From NCBI GenBank assembly GCA_040768445.1, contig JAXGMV010000001.1:1426001-1490000 (forward strand): 64,000 nucleotides of DNA, given 5' to 3'. A model generated the notes under the pieces. The model saw only the letters and a program-made list of their open reading frames with translations, did not search any database and had not been told where the DNA came from. The position numbers were made by a program, and so were the translations under genes. This document shows positions 49,920-63,260 of the stretch, in pieces; position 1 is the first letter of the stretch, and each line of letters opens with the position of its first letter. The DNA is from JAXGMV01 sp040768445 (GTDB lineage: Bacteria > Chloroflexota > Anaerolineae > Anaerolineales > Anaerolineaceae).

Positions 49920-51794
49920 CTATTCGTCGGCAGATTTTTCAGGCGGCATACCTTCAGTACCTTGCCCGTATTCATAGACAGCTTGCCACGGCTGGTAGTT
50001 GGTGTAAAACCTGTCCTGGAAGTAAAGTGTGCCATCACGGTAGACCTTGCGTTCAACAGTTACTTCAGCGCCGTCAGCAGCCCAATCAACCTGTTTGACC
50101 ACACCTTGTGCAAATTCCGGGTTTTCATGATACGCTGGCTCTGGCGCTTCTTTAATATTGGTCGGGCCTGTTGTTGTCCAATCGACAGTGCGCCCATCGG
50201 AAGTGGAATAGAATTTCCACATGATGCGGCTTGATTCAGGATGAATGTATGTTTCCATTAGAAGCCAGTAAGGTGTGTCGTTGGTAAATTTTAAGTCAAT
50301 CAACGGGACGAAAACAGTTGCATCCAGGCCAGCAAGGCTTGTGTCCAGGGCGTTGCCGGCAACCTTCTCGTAATATGACACCCGGTATGCGTGGGGATGC
50401 CTTTCAACAATCGGGTATCCCGCAAAGAAGGCTGCTCTGAAAAGTGTCGTTGACACCTGGCAGACACCGCCGCCAACGCCCTGAATGGTCCTGCCGCCAA
50501 GTATGATGGCCGCCTCGGCATAACCGTTATCAAGCGAAATGTCGCCTAACGTGTCCGACATCGAAAAAGTCTCACCCGGCGCAACCAGCACACCATGAAA
50601 ACGGCTGGCAGCAGCAGAGATGTTTTGAACGCGGGATGTGGCTGAGCCATAAAAGTAGGAGTACTGTGTGTGCACAAGCTCAGTGATGCCAAGAGATTCA
50701 CCGGTGGCATCATCTGCAACGGCCGGCGGTATGAAATCAAACTGCAGTTCAATTTGGTGTTCGCCCGCCAGCAGTTGTTGTTGGATAGTATCCAGTGTTT
50801 TATCAACATTCAAGCTCCGTCCAGTAACAGAGGCTGCCATTAAGTCAAGCACATGCGTATCGTCATTAAAAATGAATTTGGCATTCTGCGGGTAGCGTTG
50901 AAGCTCAGGGGCTATGGTTGCTAAAAATCTCACAAGCGCATCGCTTTTCAGTGTCAGGACGTATTCCATGCCTGTATCGGTTGTAATGGTCTCAAAAGAC
51001 AACATCTGGGCAAGCGTGGATTGGTCAATTTGCCATGGGCCTTGATTGCCATCCTGCCCACCAGCGGCAACCAGTGTCAGCGGTTCACTGACAATTGCCC
51101 TGGCAATTTCAGCCTGTGCACCTACATCAACAATTTCAGGTCTGATCGTCTCAAAAACCAGCGGCACCGCACCATCCTTCAACTGCTCAAGCTGAGCTTC
51201 AAGAAGCGCCAGAGTGGCTTCGATAGCAATAATCCTGCCATCCTGACCGGGGTTTATGGTAATCTCTGTACCGTTGATGGAGATACTTGGCTCGATAACT
51301 GGCACATCAACCTGGCTGGCAATTGCCTCCAGCTGGAGCTTGGCCGCCTGTTTTTCAAAAATAAACCTTGGAGCAATTTCATAACCGGCATAAGCTGTTG
51401 AAAGCTGTTCACTCAGGCGCCGGGGAATAGACCCCTCGCGGCCTGGCACCATTGCTGCTTTAGCGGTTGCTTCAGGATCGAGATACAGACCAAGCTGACC
51501 AGGTGTGAAGAGCCACTGCCCTCCTGAATCGGAATATAGCAGTACCTGACCATTAACAGGGTAACTGACGCCCTCGGCAATTAGTGAAATTGCCTCGGAT
51601 GATCTAACGCCACCTACATCGATTCCTCCGGCTCGAACACCGGGATAGATACGATCGGTATATGCCAGTTCGAAGAATACGGAAAACGCGATACCAAGGA
51701 ATAAGAAGGTGACAGCTGCTATTAATGAAGCGATAAGACCACGCTGAAGAAACAGAATTTCTCGATGTGGTTTAGGCGTTAAAGTCGTATGCAT
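49920..51794 (-). CDS. VanW-family wall-associated protein
   Basis: This 624-residue protein has one N-terminal membrane helix (about 20-42), then two or more repeated beta-rich domains of PG_binding_4 type (about 60-390), followed by a VanW domain (about 395-520) with MSDTLGDISLDNGYAEA and GVGGGVCQVSTTLFRAAF. A C-terminal G5-like segment lies near VERKVYRDGTLYFQDRF. VanW proteins are linked to peptidoglycan or surface polymer metabolism, but their reaction is unknown. It faces the same direction as the nucleoside hydrolase gene. Confidence 0.92.
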   Translation of the reverse strand: MHTTLTPKPHREILFLQRGLIASLIAAVTFLFLGIAFSVFFELAYTDRIYPGVRAGGIDVGGVRSSEAISLIAEGVSYPVNGQVLLYSDSGGQWLFTPGQLGLYLDPEATAKAAMVPGREGSIPRRLSEQLSTAYAGYEIAPRFIFEKQAAKLQLEAIASQVDVPVIEPSISINGTEITINPGQDGRIIAIEATLALLEAQLEQLKDGAVPLVFETIRPEIVDVGAQAEIARAIVSEPLTLVAAGGQDGNQGPWQIDQSTLAQMLSFETITTDTGMEYVLTLKSDALVRFLATIAPELQRYPQNAKFIFNDDTHVLDLMAASVTGRSLNVDKTLDTIQQQLLAGEHQIELQFDFIPPAVADDATGESLGITELVHTQYSYFYGSATSRVQNISAAASRFHGVLVAPGETFSMSDTLGDISLDNGYAEAAIILGGRTIQGVGGGVCQVSTTLFRAAFFAGYPIVERHPHAYRVSYYEKVAGNALDTSLAGLDATVFVPLIDLKFTNDTPYWLLMETYIHPESSRIMWKFYSTSDGRTVDWTTTGPTNIKEAPEPAYHENPEFAQGVVKQVDWAADGAEVTVERKVYRDGTLYFQDRFYTNYQPWQAVYEYGQGTEGMPPEKSADE

Positions 51795-51852
51795 GCCTGG
51801 GATTATAACACCCGGTAATTAAACCAATATTAACAAATACTTGCGAATACCC

Positions 51853-51880
51853 TTGACAGGAAATAATAAGAGGGTAAAAT
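51853..51880 (+). promoter_or_regulatory. rRNA operon promoter 1
   Basis: TTGACA (51853-51858) and TAAAAT (51875-51880) are 16 bp apart. Confidence 0.7.
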
Positions 51881-51959
51881 CTAACTCCTGTGTGCAGTTC
51901 AGAAAGAAATTGATTGACCTGCACCGGACCAACGGAAAAAATTGAATTCGAAAAAAGCC

Positions 51960-51987
51960 TTGACAAAAGAAAATATTCGAGTAAAAT
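51960..51987 (+). promoter_or_regulatory. rRNA operon promoter 2
   Basis: TTGACA (51960-51965) and TAAAAT (51982-51987) are 16 bp apart, the same layout as promoter 1. Confidence 0.7.
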
Positions 51988-52137
51988 TAGAATCCGTTAC
52001 AATAAAGGTCTCGCAATAAAAAGCAGATCGCTAACAACCAAATAAAGTAAAAACGCAGTCAAAAGGGTACCACGAACGGCAGCCGATGTTGACCAGAAAA
52101 GAACGGGAAGGCATCGGTGATTTTGTCTGGAAAACCC

Positions 52138-52166
52138 TTGACACAGTTTCGACGCCGGCTTATAAT
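52138..52166 (+). promoter_or_regulatory. rRNA operon promoter 3
   Basis: TTGACA (52138-52143) and TATAAT (52161-52166) are 17 bp apart, a full consensus match about 110 bp ahead of 16S. Confidence 0.9.
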
Positions 52167-52203
52167 CCGCCAGTTCGAAACTACCGGAACCTTAACAACT
52201 GAA

Positions 52204-52217
52204 GAGTGATAGGAAGA
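52204..52217 (+). other. 16S rRNA processing stem, 5' strand
   Basis: GAGTGATAGGAAGA is exactly complementary to TCTTCCTATCACTC at 53876-53889 after 16S. Such helices bracket 16S in the primary transcript and are cut by RNase III. Confidence 0.85.
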
Positions 52218-52276
52218 CAAAAATGACAGTCCTGTCGTTCTAAAAATCCGTAAACAACGCCGAAAGGCGAAAAAAT

Positions 52277-53776
<1,500 letters not shown>

Positions 53777-53875
53777 CTAAAGAAAACCGAGAGACCATCT
53801 ACGGATGGAAACTCTCAAACTCCTCTAAAAGGAGCAATCGTCAGCGGTGGCGATGAAATTATGACAGTATGTCGT

Positions 53876-53889
53876 TCTTCCTATCACTC
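53876..53889 (+). other. 16S rRNA processing stem, 3' strand
   Basis: TCTTCCTATCACTC is the exact complement of the leader at 52204-52217. Confidence 0.85.
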
Positions 53890-53907
53890 CTGAGTTGTGA
53901 AGGTTAC

Positions 53908-53981
53908 GGGCCTTTAGCTCAGTTGGTTAGAGCGTGCCTCTGATAAGGGCAAGGTCTCTGGTTCGAGCCCAGAAAGGCCCA
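53908..53981 (+). tRNA. tRNA-Ile (anticodon GAT)
   Basis: Acceptor GGGCCTT pairs with AAGGCCC. The anticodon stem is TGCCT/GGGCA around CTGATAA, giving GAT, and the discriminator is A. It lies in the 16S-23S spacer. Confidence 0.97.
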
Positions 53982-53996
53982 CTCAACTGTATGCTC

Positions 53997-54069
53997 GGGG
54001 ATGTAGCTTAGTTGGGAGAGCGCCGCCTTTGCACGGCGGAGGTCAGGGGTTCGAATCCCCTCATCTCCA
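53997..54069 (+). tRNA. tRNA-Ala (anticodon TGC)
   Basis: Acceptor GGGGATG pairs with CATCTCC. The anticodon stem CCGCC/GGCGG encloses TTTGCAC, giving TGC. It lies 15 bp after tRNA-Ile. Confidence 0.97.
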
Positions 54070-54401
54070 CAGAGCTATATCTAAGATGGAGAGGTGTGTG
54101 GCTGAAGCTAGTTTGAGTGACTGAATAGTAAGGGTACATCAGCAGGGACATTTACAGCCCGGCGAGTGTGCCGGGTCGAATTGTCTTTTTACCAATTGAA
54201 TAGAATTTGAATGGCGCTGTGTGTTTCAAAATACTTTGAGCCACACAAGGCCAGTCAAATGGCCGGACAAAAACCTTCGGGTTTGCGTCTCTGAACCTTA
54301 ATAATTGAATACTTATGGAGTCATAATAAAGTCTATATTTTAATGTAGGCCAAGTCAAAAAACGTAATAAACCAAAGAAGGTCGTGTTCTCCGTATCACG
54401 A
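54070..54401 (+). other. tRNA-Ala to 23S spacer
   Basis: This is a 332 bp spacer with no gene. It contains a hairpin (CCCGGC with GCCGGG near 54156-54174) and the 5' strand of the 23S processing stem at 54304-54317. Confidence 0.75.
54304..54317 (+). other. 23S rRNA processing stem, 5' strand
   Basis: ATTGAATACTTATG is complementary to CATAAGTATTCAAT at 57401-57414. GAACC upstream and GGTTC downstream extend the helix. Confidence 0.85.
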
Positions 54402-57358
<2,957 letters not shown>

Positions 57359-57400
57359 CTGTGATGCGGAGAACTCGCTCTTCTTTGGAACGTTTTGCTT

Positions 57401-57414
57401 CATAAGTATTCAAT
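57401..57414 (+). other. 23S rRNA processing stem, 3' strand
   Basis: CATAAGTATTCAAT is the exact complement of 54304-54317. Confidence 0.85.
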
Positions 57415-57441
57415 CGGTTCTTTTACATTGTAAAGAGAGTC

Positions 57442-57560
57442 TTTTGGTGACTATAGCTGCAGTGGTACACCCGGTAACATTCCGAACCCGGTCGTTAAGG
57501 CTGCATACGCCGATGGTACTTGGGGGGCGACCCCCTGGGAGAGTAGGTCATTGCCAAAAG
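57442..57560 (+). rRNA. 5S ribosomal RNA
   Basis: The closing helix TTTTGG/CCAAAAG, the internal CCGAACCCGGTCGTTAAG and the GGGAGAGTAGGTCATTGCC end match bacterial 5S rRNA. It ends the operon. Confidence 0.94.
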
Positions 57561-57569
57561 ACTTTTTTT
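57554..57569 (+). terminator. rRNA operon terminator
   Basis: CCAAAAGACT (57554-57563) pairs with AGTCTTTTGG (57438-57447), reusing the 5S closing helix. A run of T follows to 57569. Confidence 0.75.
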
Positions 57570-57724
57570 ATTTAACCAAACAATTGTATAAAATAACCCC
57601 TTTTGTTTTCATTCAATGTTGGAATATTGCCTTAATTAAACCAACCAATGTTAAATTAAATTGTAATAATCCCTGCAGTAACGGATGTTAACGCTGTGGT
57701 GGGTAATCGTAGTAGTACATTTGT

Positions 57725-57753
57725 TTGACATGTAGACTGAGGCAAGGTATAAT
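57725..57753 (+). promoter_or_regulatory. Promoter of the rpsU-infA operon
   Basis: TTGACA (57725-57730) and TATAAT (57748-57753) are 17 bp apart, a full consensus match. Confidence 0.85.
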
Positions 57754-57759
57754 TTGTGC

Positions 57760-57903
57760 TGTAAGAGGGCCATATTGATGGCTGCTGTGATTTGTTTCAA
57801 ATAACAGCGTTGGAGGTGGCAGTTTCTGGTTGACCTTGGGATTGGCATTAATGAAGACACTAATCGCCCGGCTGCCTGTATCTACCAGCCGGTATTTTTA
57901 TTA
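57760..57903 (+). ncRNA. Attenuator-like leader RNA upstream of rpsU
   Basis: Between the promoter and rpsU, CCGGCTG (57868-57874) and CAGCCGG (57886-57892) form a hairpin followed by TATTTTTATT, a Rho-independent terminator. Transcription that stops here would give an RNA of about 140 nt. GGCAG near 57821 can pair with CTGCC near 57872 and so compete with the terminator, as in attenuation. A tiny frame (ATG at 57778, 8 codons) is also present. The rest of the 405 bp gap after 5S is A+T-rich with no gene. Confidence 0.6.
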
Positions 57904-57965
57904 CTTAAGGATGTGAGTTATATGCAGTTATTCGATCTTGATAAACGAGGGGAGGTGAGACATTC

Positions 57966-58166
57966 GTGCCAAGTGTTGTTCTTCGTCCCAACGAATCGCA
58001 AGATCAATTATTAAAACGTTTTAGGAAGAAAGTTGTTAAGAGTGGTGTTTTAAGCACTGTTCGCCGCAAACGCTGGTTTATTTCAAAGAGTGAACTGCGC
58101 CGTGTAGAGAAGAAAAAAGCCATGCGCAGGATTAAGCGGCGGCAGTACACCCGTGATGGGGATTAG
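57966..58166 (+). CDS. rpsU: 30S ribosomal protein S21
   Basis: This 66-residue basic protein matches bS21: ESQDQLLKRFRKKVVKSGV and RRKRWFISKSELRRVEKKKA. S21 sits on the platform of the small subunit near the anti-Shine-Dalgarno and helps initiation. It starts at GTG 57966 with GGGGAGG upstream. Another frame (ATG at 57922, 30 codons) overlaps the start and could affect its translation. An IF-1-type gene follows 56 bp later. Confidence 0.96.
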   Translation: MPSVVLRPNESQDQLLKRFRKKVVKSGVLSTVRRKRWFISKSELRRVEKKKAMRRIKRRQYTRDGD

Positions 58167-58222
58167 TTTGGAAGCAAAGCCAGTATTATGCTGTGCTGTA
58201 AGGCTCCAGACAGGAGGAATGT

Positions 58223-58483
58223 ATGGTAAAAGAAGATGAGAAGATTACTGTTGACGGCACAGTCGTAGAGGCTTTGCCCGCAACACAGTTTCGTGTGAAA
58301 CTTGACAATGGTCATGAGGTTTTGGCATATCTTGCCGGTAGAATGCGAAAGTATTATATTCGCATCCTGCTGGGAGATCGCGTCAGAGTAGAAATGTCTC
58401 CTTACGATCTCAGTCGCGGCAGAATTGTATTTAGAGCGCGAAAGAATGCATCGCTTTCGCCCGAAGAGGAAGTGCAGCGATAG
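58223..58483 (+). CDS. infA: Translation initiation factor IF-1
   Basis: This 86-residue OB-fold protein matches IF-1: KITVDGTVVEALPATQFRV, then GHEVLAYLAGRMRKYYIRIL, and GDRVRVEMSPYDLSRGRI. IF-1 binds the A site of the 30S subunit during initiation. It is about 14 residues longer than classic IF-1, with a charged tail. AGGAGG precedes the ATG. Linkage to rpsU, outside a large ribosomal-protein operon, is unusual, so this may be a second IF-1. Confidence 0.94.
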   Translation: MVKEDEKITVDGTVVEALPATQFRVKLDNGHEVLAYLAGRMRKYYIRILLGDRVRVEMSPYDLSRGRIVFRARKNASLSPEEEVQR

Positions 58484-58530
58484 TTACCACCTGTCATCAT
58501 TTTCCTGTTTTGGACTATCTTTAGGAATAA

Positions 58531-58564
58531 AATACATCCAGTGTATGCTGGATGTATTGTTTTT
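58531..58564 (+). terminator. Rho-independent terminator after infA
   Basis: AATACATCCAG (58531-58541) and CTGGATGTATT (58548-58558) form a perfect 11 bp stem, followed by GTTTTT. Confidence 0.92.
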
Positions 58565-58620
58565 AGATTTGATAATATCACCCTCTATGATTAAGAATAG
58601 CTGTTGGTGACGAAAAATAG

Positions 58621-58650
58621 TAAGACCCAGGATTGTTGTCCTGGGTCTTA
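58621..58650 (-). terminator. Terminator after the dihydroorotate dehydrogenase-like gene
   Basis: TAAGACCCAGGA (58621-58632) and TCCTGGGTCTTA (58639-58650) form a perfect 12 bp stem. On the minus strand ACTATTTTT follows. It may act in both directions. Confidence 0.85.
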
Positions 58651-58673
58651 TTGTGTTTAAAGCACTATCTTCT

Positions 58674-59678
58674 TTACCTGTAAAGCGGGTTGAAGCTGTT
58701 CAGGATCTTCATATAATTGGCACGTTCAAAAGCAGCAGGCTCGGCAACATTTTTCTGGCTCATACTGCCCAGCATCTGTTGAACGGATGTGTATTCGTAA
58801 GTCTCCAGCCAGCCATCGAGTTCTTTGAGTAATTCCTTGATTCTGGAGGGGCCTTTTTGCAACAGTTCAGAAGCAAACATGGTCACATTTGCGCCAGCCA
58901 TAACTGCTTTGACTACATCGAGCGTAGAATGCACACCGGATGTAAGCGCCAGGTCTGCTTCTACCCGGCCGTATAATATGGCAACCCATCTCAATGGCAG
59001 CCTTAGTTCTTGAGAGGTACTCAGGACAAGATCCGGTTTAACCACGAGAGTCTCGACATCCAGGTCAGGCTGGTAGAAACGGTTAAACAGTACCAGTCCA
59101 TCAGCGCCGGCTTTTACCAAGCGTGTTGCAAAGTGCGGCAAAGCGGTGAAATAGGGGCTTAATTTTACAGATAAGGGTATGTTCAACTCCTTTTTGACGT
59201 CCGCTACAAGATCGACATAGGAGTCTTCCAGGTCACCACTGGTGACGTCCAGTTCAGTGGGGATGTAGTAGATATTTAATTCAAGTGCATCAGCGCCGGC
59301 TTGTTCAATCTTCTTGGCATAATTAATCCAGCCGCCATTGGAAGAGCCGTTCAGGCTGCCGATTATCGGCATATTGACAGATTTCTTGGCGCTTTGGATC
59401 AACTCAAGATAAGATTCTGGTCCTACGTTGTAGCTTTCCATCTCAGGAAAATAGGACAACGCTTCTGAGTATGATTCGGTACCCTGGTTCAAAAAGTGGT
59501 CAAGCGCTTTGCTCTCATGCTCAATCTGCTCTTCGAATAGAGAATACATCACCACAGCACCGGCACCAGCATCCTCCAGCTCCTTAATTGTGTCCAGTTT
59601 TTTGGACAACGGTGAGGCAGAAGCTACCAGAGGATTTTTAAGATTTAGTCCCAAATAATTAGTAGTCAGATCAACCAT
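58674..59678 (-). CDS. Dihydroorotate dehydrogenase-like flavoprotein
   Basis: This 334-residue TIM-barrel protein resembles class 1 dihydroorotate dehydrogenases: LGLNLKNPLVASASPLSKK, then VNMPIIGSLNGSSNGGWINY, and ALELNIYYIPTELDV. The usual catalytic Cys/Ser region differs, and no electron-transfer partner such as PyrK is adjacent. Its partner is instead nifJ, 18 bp upstream on the same strand, a pairing I recall as common in anaerobes. It may pass electrons from ferredoxin to another substrate, so true pyrimidine synthesis is doubtful. GGGAG precedes the ATG. Confidence 0.88.
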   Translation of the reverse strand: MVDLTTNYLGLNLKNPLVASASPLSKKLDTIKELEDAGAGAVVMYSLFEEQIEHESKALDHFLNQGTESYSEALSYFPEMESYNVGPESYLELIQSAKKSVNMPIIGSLNGSSNGGWINYAKKIEQAGADALELNIYYIPTELDVTSGDLEDSYVDLVADVKKELNIPLSVKLSPYFTALPHFATRLVKAGADGLVLFNRFYQPDLDVETLVVKPDLVLSTSQELRLPLRWVAILYGRVEADLALTSGVHSTLDVVKAVMAGANVTMFASELLQKGPSRIKELLKELDGWLETYEYTSVQQMLGSMSQKNVAEPAAFERANYMKILNSFNPLYR

Positions 59679-59696
59679 TTTTTTTCTCCCTTCTTT

Positions 59697-62600
59697 TTAT
59701 TCAGCTTTTTTTTCGTGTGAAAAATCAAGCTGTGCCATTTGACTCAGGCGCTGCCAACGTTTGGCTGAGTCTTCGTTTGCTTCTTTCATTAACATTTCCG
59801 CCCGCTGTTCATTACTTTGTAATAACATGCGGTAACGAGTCTCATTATAAGCGTATTCGTCAACTTTTATTGAAGGTTCTTTTGAATCCAGGATCAATGG
59901 GTTTTTGCCTTCATCGAGAAGGGCTGGATTGTAGCGCATCAATGGGAAGACGCCAGATTGAACAGCAAGTTTCTGCTGAGTCATACCAAGGCGCATGTCA
60001 ATACCGTGCGCAATGCAGTGGGAGTACGCGATGATCAATGACGGTCCATCGTATGCTTCAGCTTCAAGGAAGGCTTTCAAGGTGTGAGCGTCATTGTAGC
60101 CCATGGCAACTTTTGCCACGTAAATGTAGCCATATGTCATGGCGATCTGTGCCAGGTCTTTCTTAGGAAGTCCCTTGCCCTGGGCTGCGAACTTGGCAAC
60201 TGCCGCCCTGGGGGTTGATTTGGAGGATTGTCCGCCAGTGTTCGAATACACTTCGGTGTCCAACACAAGAATGTTCACATTCCTTCCGGATGCCAGCACG
60301 TGATCCAGGCCGCCGTAGCCGATATCATAGGCCCAGCCGTCACCACCGATGATCCACAAACTCTTTCGAACCAGTGTATCGGCAATGCTCAGCAGTGTCT
60401 TTGCCCGTGGGTCAGTCGTCATATTCTCCAGCTTGGATTTCAATGACGCAACGCGCTCACGCTGGGCTTTGATGCCTTTGTCAGATTTCTGCTCAGCATC
60501 CAGGATCTCTGCTGCCAGACCTTCACCAACCTGGCTGGACAGTTCTTTAAGAAGCTCTGTAGCAAATTCATTTTGTTTATCCAGAGTCAGGCGCATTCCA
60601 AGACCAAACTCAGCGTTATCTTCGAACAGAGAGTTTGACCAAGCTGGACCGCGGCCTTCTTTGTTGAATGCCCAGGGTGTAGTTGGCAGGTTGCCGCTGT
60701 AAATGGATGAACAACCGGTCGCATTGGCGATGACAGCGCGATCTCCAAACAGCTGGGATACCAGCTTGACGTAAGGTGTCTCACCACAACCAGCACAGGC
60801 ACCTGAAAACTCGAACAGCGGCTCAAGCAGCTGGGAATTTTTGACGGTTGTCGGCTCAAAAGCTGTGCGGTCAGTCTCAGGAATCTCCAGGAACCAATTC
60901 CAGTTATCCCTTTCACTCATGCGGATGGGAGGCTGTTCGGCCATATTGATGGCTTTCCTGCCTGCAACCACTTTGTCTTTAGCCGGGCAGGCTTCTACGC
61001 ACAGACCACAGCCGGTGCAATCTTCGGGGGCAACCTGCACGGTGAATTTCATTCCTGGCAGTTCCCTGAATTTGGCATCGGTTGATTTGAAGGTTTCTGG
61101 TGCATTTTCGAGGTATGAAGGATCATATACTTTTTGGCGGATGACTGCGTGTGGACAAACAAAGGCACATTTACCGCACTGGATGCATAAATCAGGCTCC
61201 CAGACAGGAATTTCGAGGGCAATATTGCGTTTTTCCCACTTGGTGGTACCGGTTGGGAATGTTCCGTCAATCGGCATGGCAGAGACGGGAACATCATCAC
61301 CGTTGTATGCGATCATCATACCCAATACATCTTTGACAAAGTCAGGTGCTTCATCTGCGACTGCCTTCGGTCGTCTGATGGCGCTGGTTACCGTGGCAGG
61401 CACTTTGACTTCATGCAGGTTTGCCAATGTAGAGTCAACAGCATCGAAGTTGCGCTGAACAACCGCTTCACCGCGTTTGCCATAAGTCTTCTTGATGCTG
61501 TACTTGATCTGCTCAATGGCTTCATCACGCGGCAAAACACCACTGATGGCAAAGAAGCAGGTCTGCATGATGGTGTTGATTCTGCCACCCATACCTGTTT
61601 GATGGGCTACTTCGTACGCATCGATGACATAGAAGCGCAGTTTCTTTTCAATAATCACAGCCTGTACTTCTGCTGGCAATTGATCCCAGACTTCTTCCGC
61701 TTTGTGAATACTGTTCAGGAGGAAGACAGCGCCTTCTTTGGCATACTTGAGCACGTCATATTTTTCTAGGAAGGTAAACTGATGGCAGGCAACAAAGTTG
61801 GCATCACCATTTTGGATGAGATAGGGCGCTCTGATGGGTTCAGGACCGAAGCGCAGGTGAGATATTGTGAGCGAGCCAGATTTTCTTGAATCGTAAACAA
61901 AATATCCCTGGGCATGGTTGTCAGTTTCTTCACCGATGATTTTGATGGAATTCTTGTTAGCGCCTACTGTACCATCAGCGCCAAGACCAAAGAATACACA
62001 GCGAACTGTTTTTTCATTGGCGATTGAGAAGTTGGGGTCGTAGCTGAGGCTGGTATGGGTAACATCATCGTTGATACCGATGGTAAAGTGATTCTTTGGC
62101 TCAGCAGTTTTCAGGTTGTCAAATACAGCTTTGACCATTGCAGGTGTGAATTCTTTGGACGAGAGGCCATACCTGCCGCCAACAACCCGGGGTGACTGGC
62201 TCAATCTGGCTTCATTAAGTGCAGTGATAACATCCTGGTAGAGTGGTTCGCCCACGCTGCCAGGCTCTTTTGTGCGATCAAGTACTGCGATCTCTTTAAC
62301 TGTCTCGGGCAGTGCTTTAATGAAATGCTCAACTGAGAACGGGCGGTAAAGTCTTATGGTAAGTACGCCTACTTTTTCGCCTTTATCGATCAGGTATTTG
62401 GCTGTTTCTTCAGCTGTCTCAGCGCCTGAACCCATCACGATGATCACACGTTCGGCCTTGGGGTCTCCAGTGTATTCAAACAGGTGATATGAACGTCCGG
62501 TAACAGCAGCGAACTTGTCCATCATTTGCTGGACAATATCAGGGGTATTGATATAGAACTGGTTGACCGTTTCACGACCCTGGAAGTAAACATCGGGGTT

Positions 62601-63260
62601 CTGGGCAGTGCCGCGAATGGCTGGCTTATCGGGCGTCAATCCGCGCTGGCGGTGTGCAATGATCAAGTCTTCGTCGACCATGGCTGCCATCTCTTCATCA
62701 GAAAGCTGAACGATTTTGTTAACCTCAGATGATGTTCTAAAGCCGTCGAAGAAGTGCAAAAACGGTACTCTGCTGGCAAGCGTGGCAGCCTGGGATACCA
62801 ATGCCATATCCTGTGCTTCCTGCACCGAATTAGACGCCAGCAGTGCAAAGCCTGTTGAGCGGGTGGCTGTCACATCGCTGTGATCTCCAAAAATAGAGAG
62901 TGCAGCTGCAGCAAGAGAGCGGGCGGAGACATGAAAGACAGTTGAAGTCAGTTCGCCAGCAATTTTATACATGTTGGGTATCATCAGGAGCAGGCCCTGG
63001 GAAGCGGTAAAGGTTGTAGTGAGTGAGCCGGTGGTTAATGCACCATGCACTGCACCAGCAGCGCCACCTTCAGACTGCATTTCCATGACCAGTGGGACTG
63101 TTCCCCACAGGTTGGGGGCGTTGGTGGCCGCCCAGGCATCGGCAAATTCACCCATGGATGAGCTGGGTGTGATCGGGTAAATAGCGATGACCTCGTTAAG
63201 CTTGTAGGCTACCCGCGCTACAGCTTCGTTGGCATCAATTGTAATAAGAGTACGCGACAT
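59697..63260 (-). CDS. nifJ: Pyruvate:ferredoxin (flavodoxin) oxidoreductase
   Basis: This 1187-residue single-chain enzyme oxidises pyruvate with CoA to acetyl-CoA and CO2, reducing ferredoxin. Domain order is normal: pyruvate-binding domain (VIAIYPITPSSSMGEFADAW), CoA-binding/transketolase-like domains, a gamma domain (FGLGADGTVGANKNSIKII), two [4Fe-4S] motifs (CIQCGKCAFVCPHAV and CTGCGLCVEACPA), and a C-terminal thiamine-diphosphate domain (GCSSIYSGNLP, GDGWAYDIGYGGLDH, NTGGQSSKSTPR). A further cluster-binding Cys is present in GACAGCGETPY. It is the central catabolic enzyme of fermenting anaerobes. GGAG precedes the ATG. It is co-transcribed with the dihydroorotate dehydrogenase-like gene. 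Confidence 0.97.
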   Translation of the reverse strand: MSRTLITIDANEAVARVAYKLNEVIAIYPITPSSSMGEFADAWAATNAPNLWGTVPLVMEMQSEGGAAGAVHGALTTGSLTTTFTASQGLLLMIPNMYKIAGELTSTVFHVSARSLAAAALSIFGDHSDVTATRSTGFALLASNSVQEAQDMALVSQAATLASRVPFLHFFDGFRTSSEVNKIVQLSDEEMAAMVDEDLIIAHRQRGLTPDKPAIRGTAQNPDVYFQGRETVNQFYINTPDIVQQMMDKFAAVTGRSYHLFEYTGDPKAERVIIVMGSGAETAEETAKYLIDKGEKVGVLTIRLYRPFSVEHFIKALPETVKEIAVLDRTKEPGSVGEPLYQDVITALNEARLSQSPRVVGGRYGLSSKEFTPAMVKAVFDNLKTAEPKNHFTIGINDDVTHTSLSYDPNFSIANEKTVRCVFFGLGADGTVGANKNSIKIIGEETDNHAQGYFVYDSRKSGSLTISHLRFGPEPIRAPYLIQNGDANFVACHQFTFLEKYDVLKYAKEGAVFLLNSIHKAEEVWDQLPAEVQAVIIEKKLRFYVIDAYEVAHQTGMGGRINTIMQTCFFAISGVLPRDEAIEQIKYSIKKTYGKRGEAVVQRNFDAVDSTLANLHEVKVPATVTSAIRRPKAVADEAPDFVKDVLGMMIAYNGDDVPVSAMPIDGTFPTGTTKWEKRNIALEIPVWEPDLCIQCGKCAFVCPHAVIRQKVYDPSYLENAPETFKSTDAKFRELPGMKFTVQVAPEDCTGCGLCVEACPAKDKVVAGRKAINMAEQPPIRMSERDNWNWFLEIPETDRTAFEPTTVKNSQLLEPLFEFSGACAGCGETPYVKLVSQLFGDRAVIANATGCSSIYSGNLPTTPWAFNKEGRGPAWSNSLFEDNAEFGLGMRLTLDKQNEFATELLKELSSQVGEGLAAEILDAEQKSDKGIKAQRERVASLKSKLENMTTDPRAKTLLSIADTLVRKSLWIIGGDGWAYDIGYGGLDHVLASGRNVNILVLDTEVYSNTGGQSSKSTPRAAVAKFAAQGKGLPKKDLAQIAMTYGYIYVAKVAMGYNDAHTLKAFLEAEAYDGPSLIIAYSHCIAHGIDMRLGMTQQKLAVQSGVFPLMRYNPALLDEGKNPLILDSKEPSIKVDEYAYNETRYRMLLQSNEQRAEMLMKEANEDSAKRWQRLSQMAQLDFSHEKKAE

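Larger units (their letters stand above)
51795..52276 (+). other. rRNA operon leader and promoter region
   Basis: This 482 bp region holds three promoters (listed separately), the 5' strand of the 16S processing stem, and no coding sequence. It is A+T-rich until the 16S start. Confidence 0.8.

Noticed and set aside
57651..57860. 69-residue frame on the minus strand before rpsU
   Set aside because: It overlaps a consensus plus-strand promoter and leader, with biased composition and no ribosome site.
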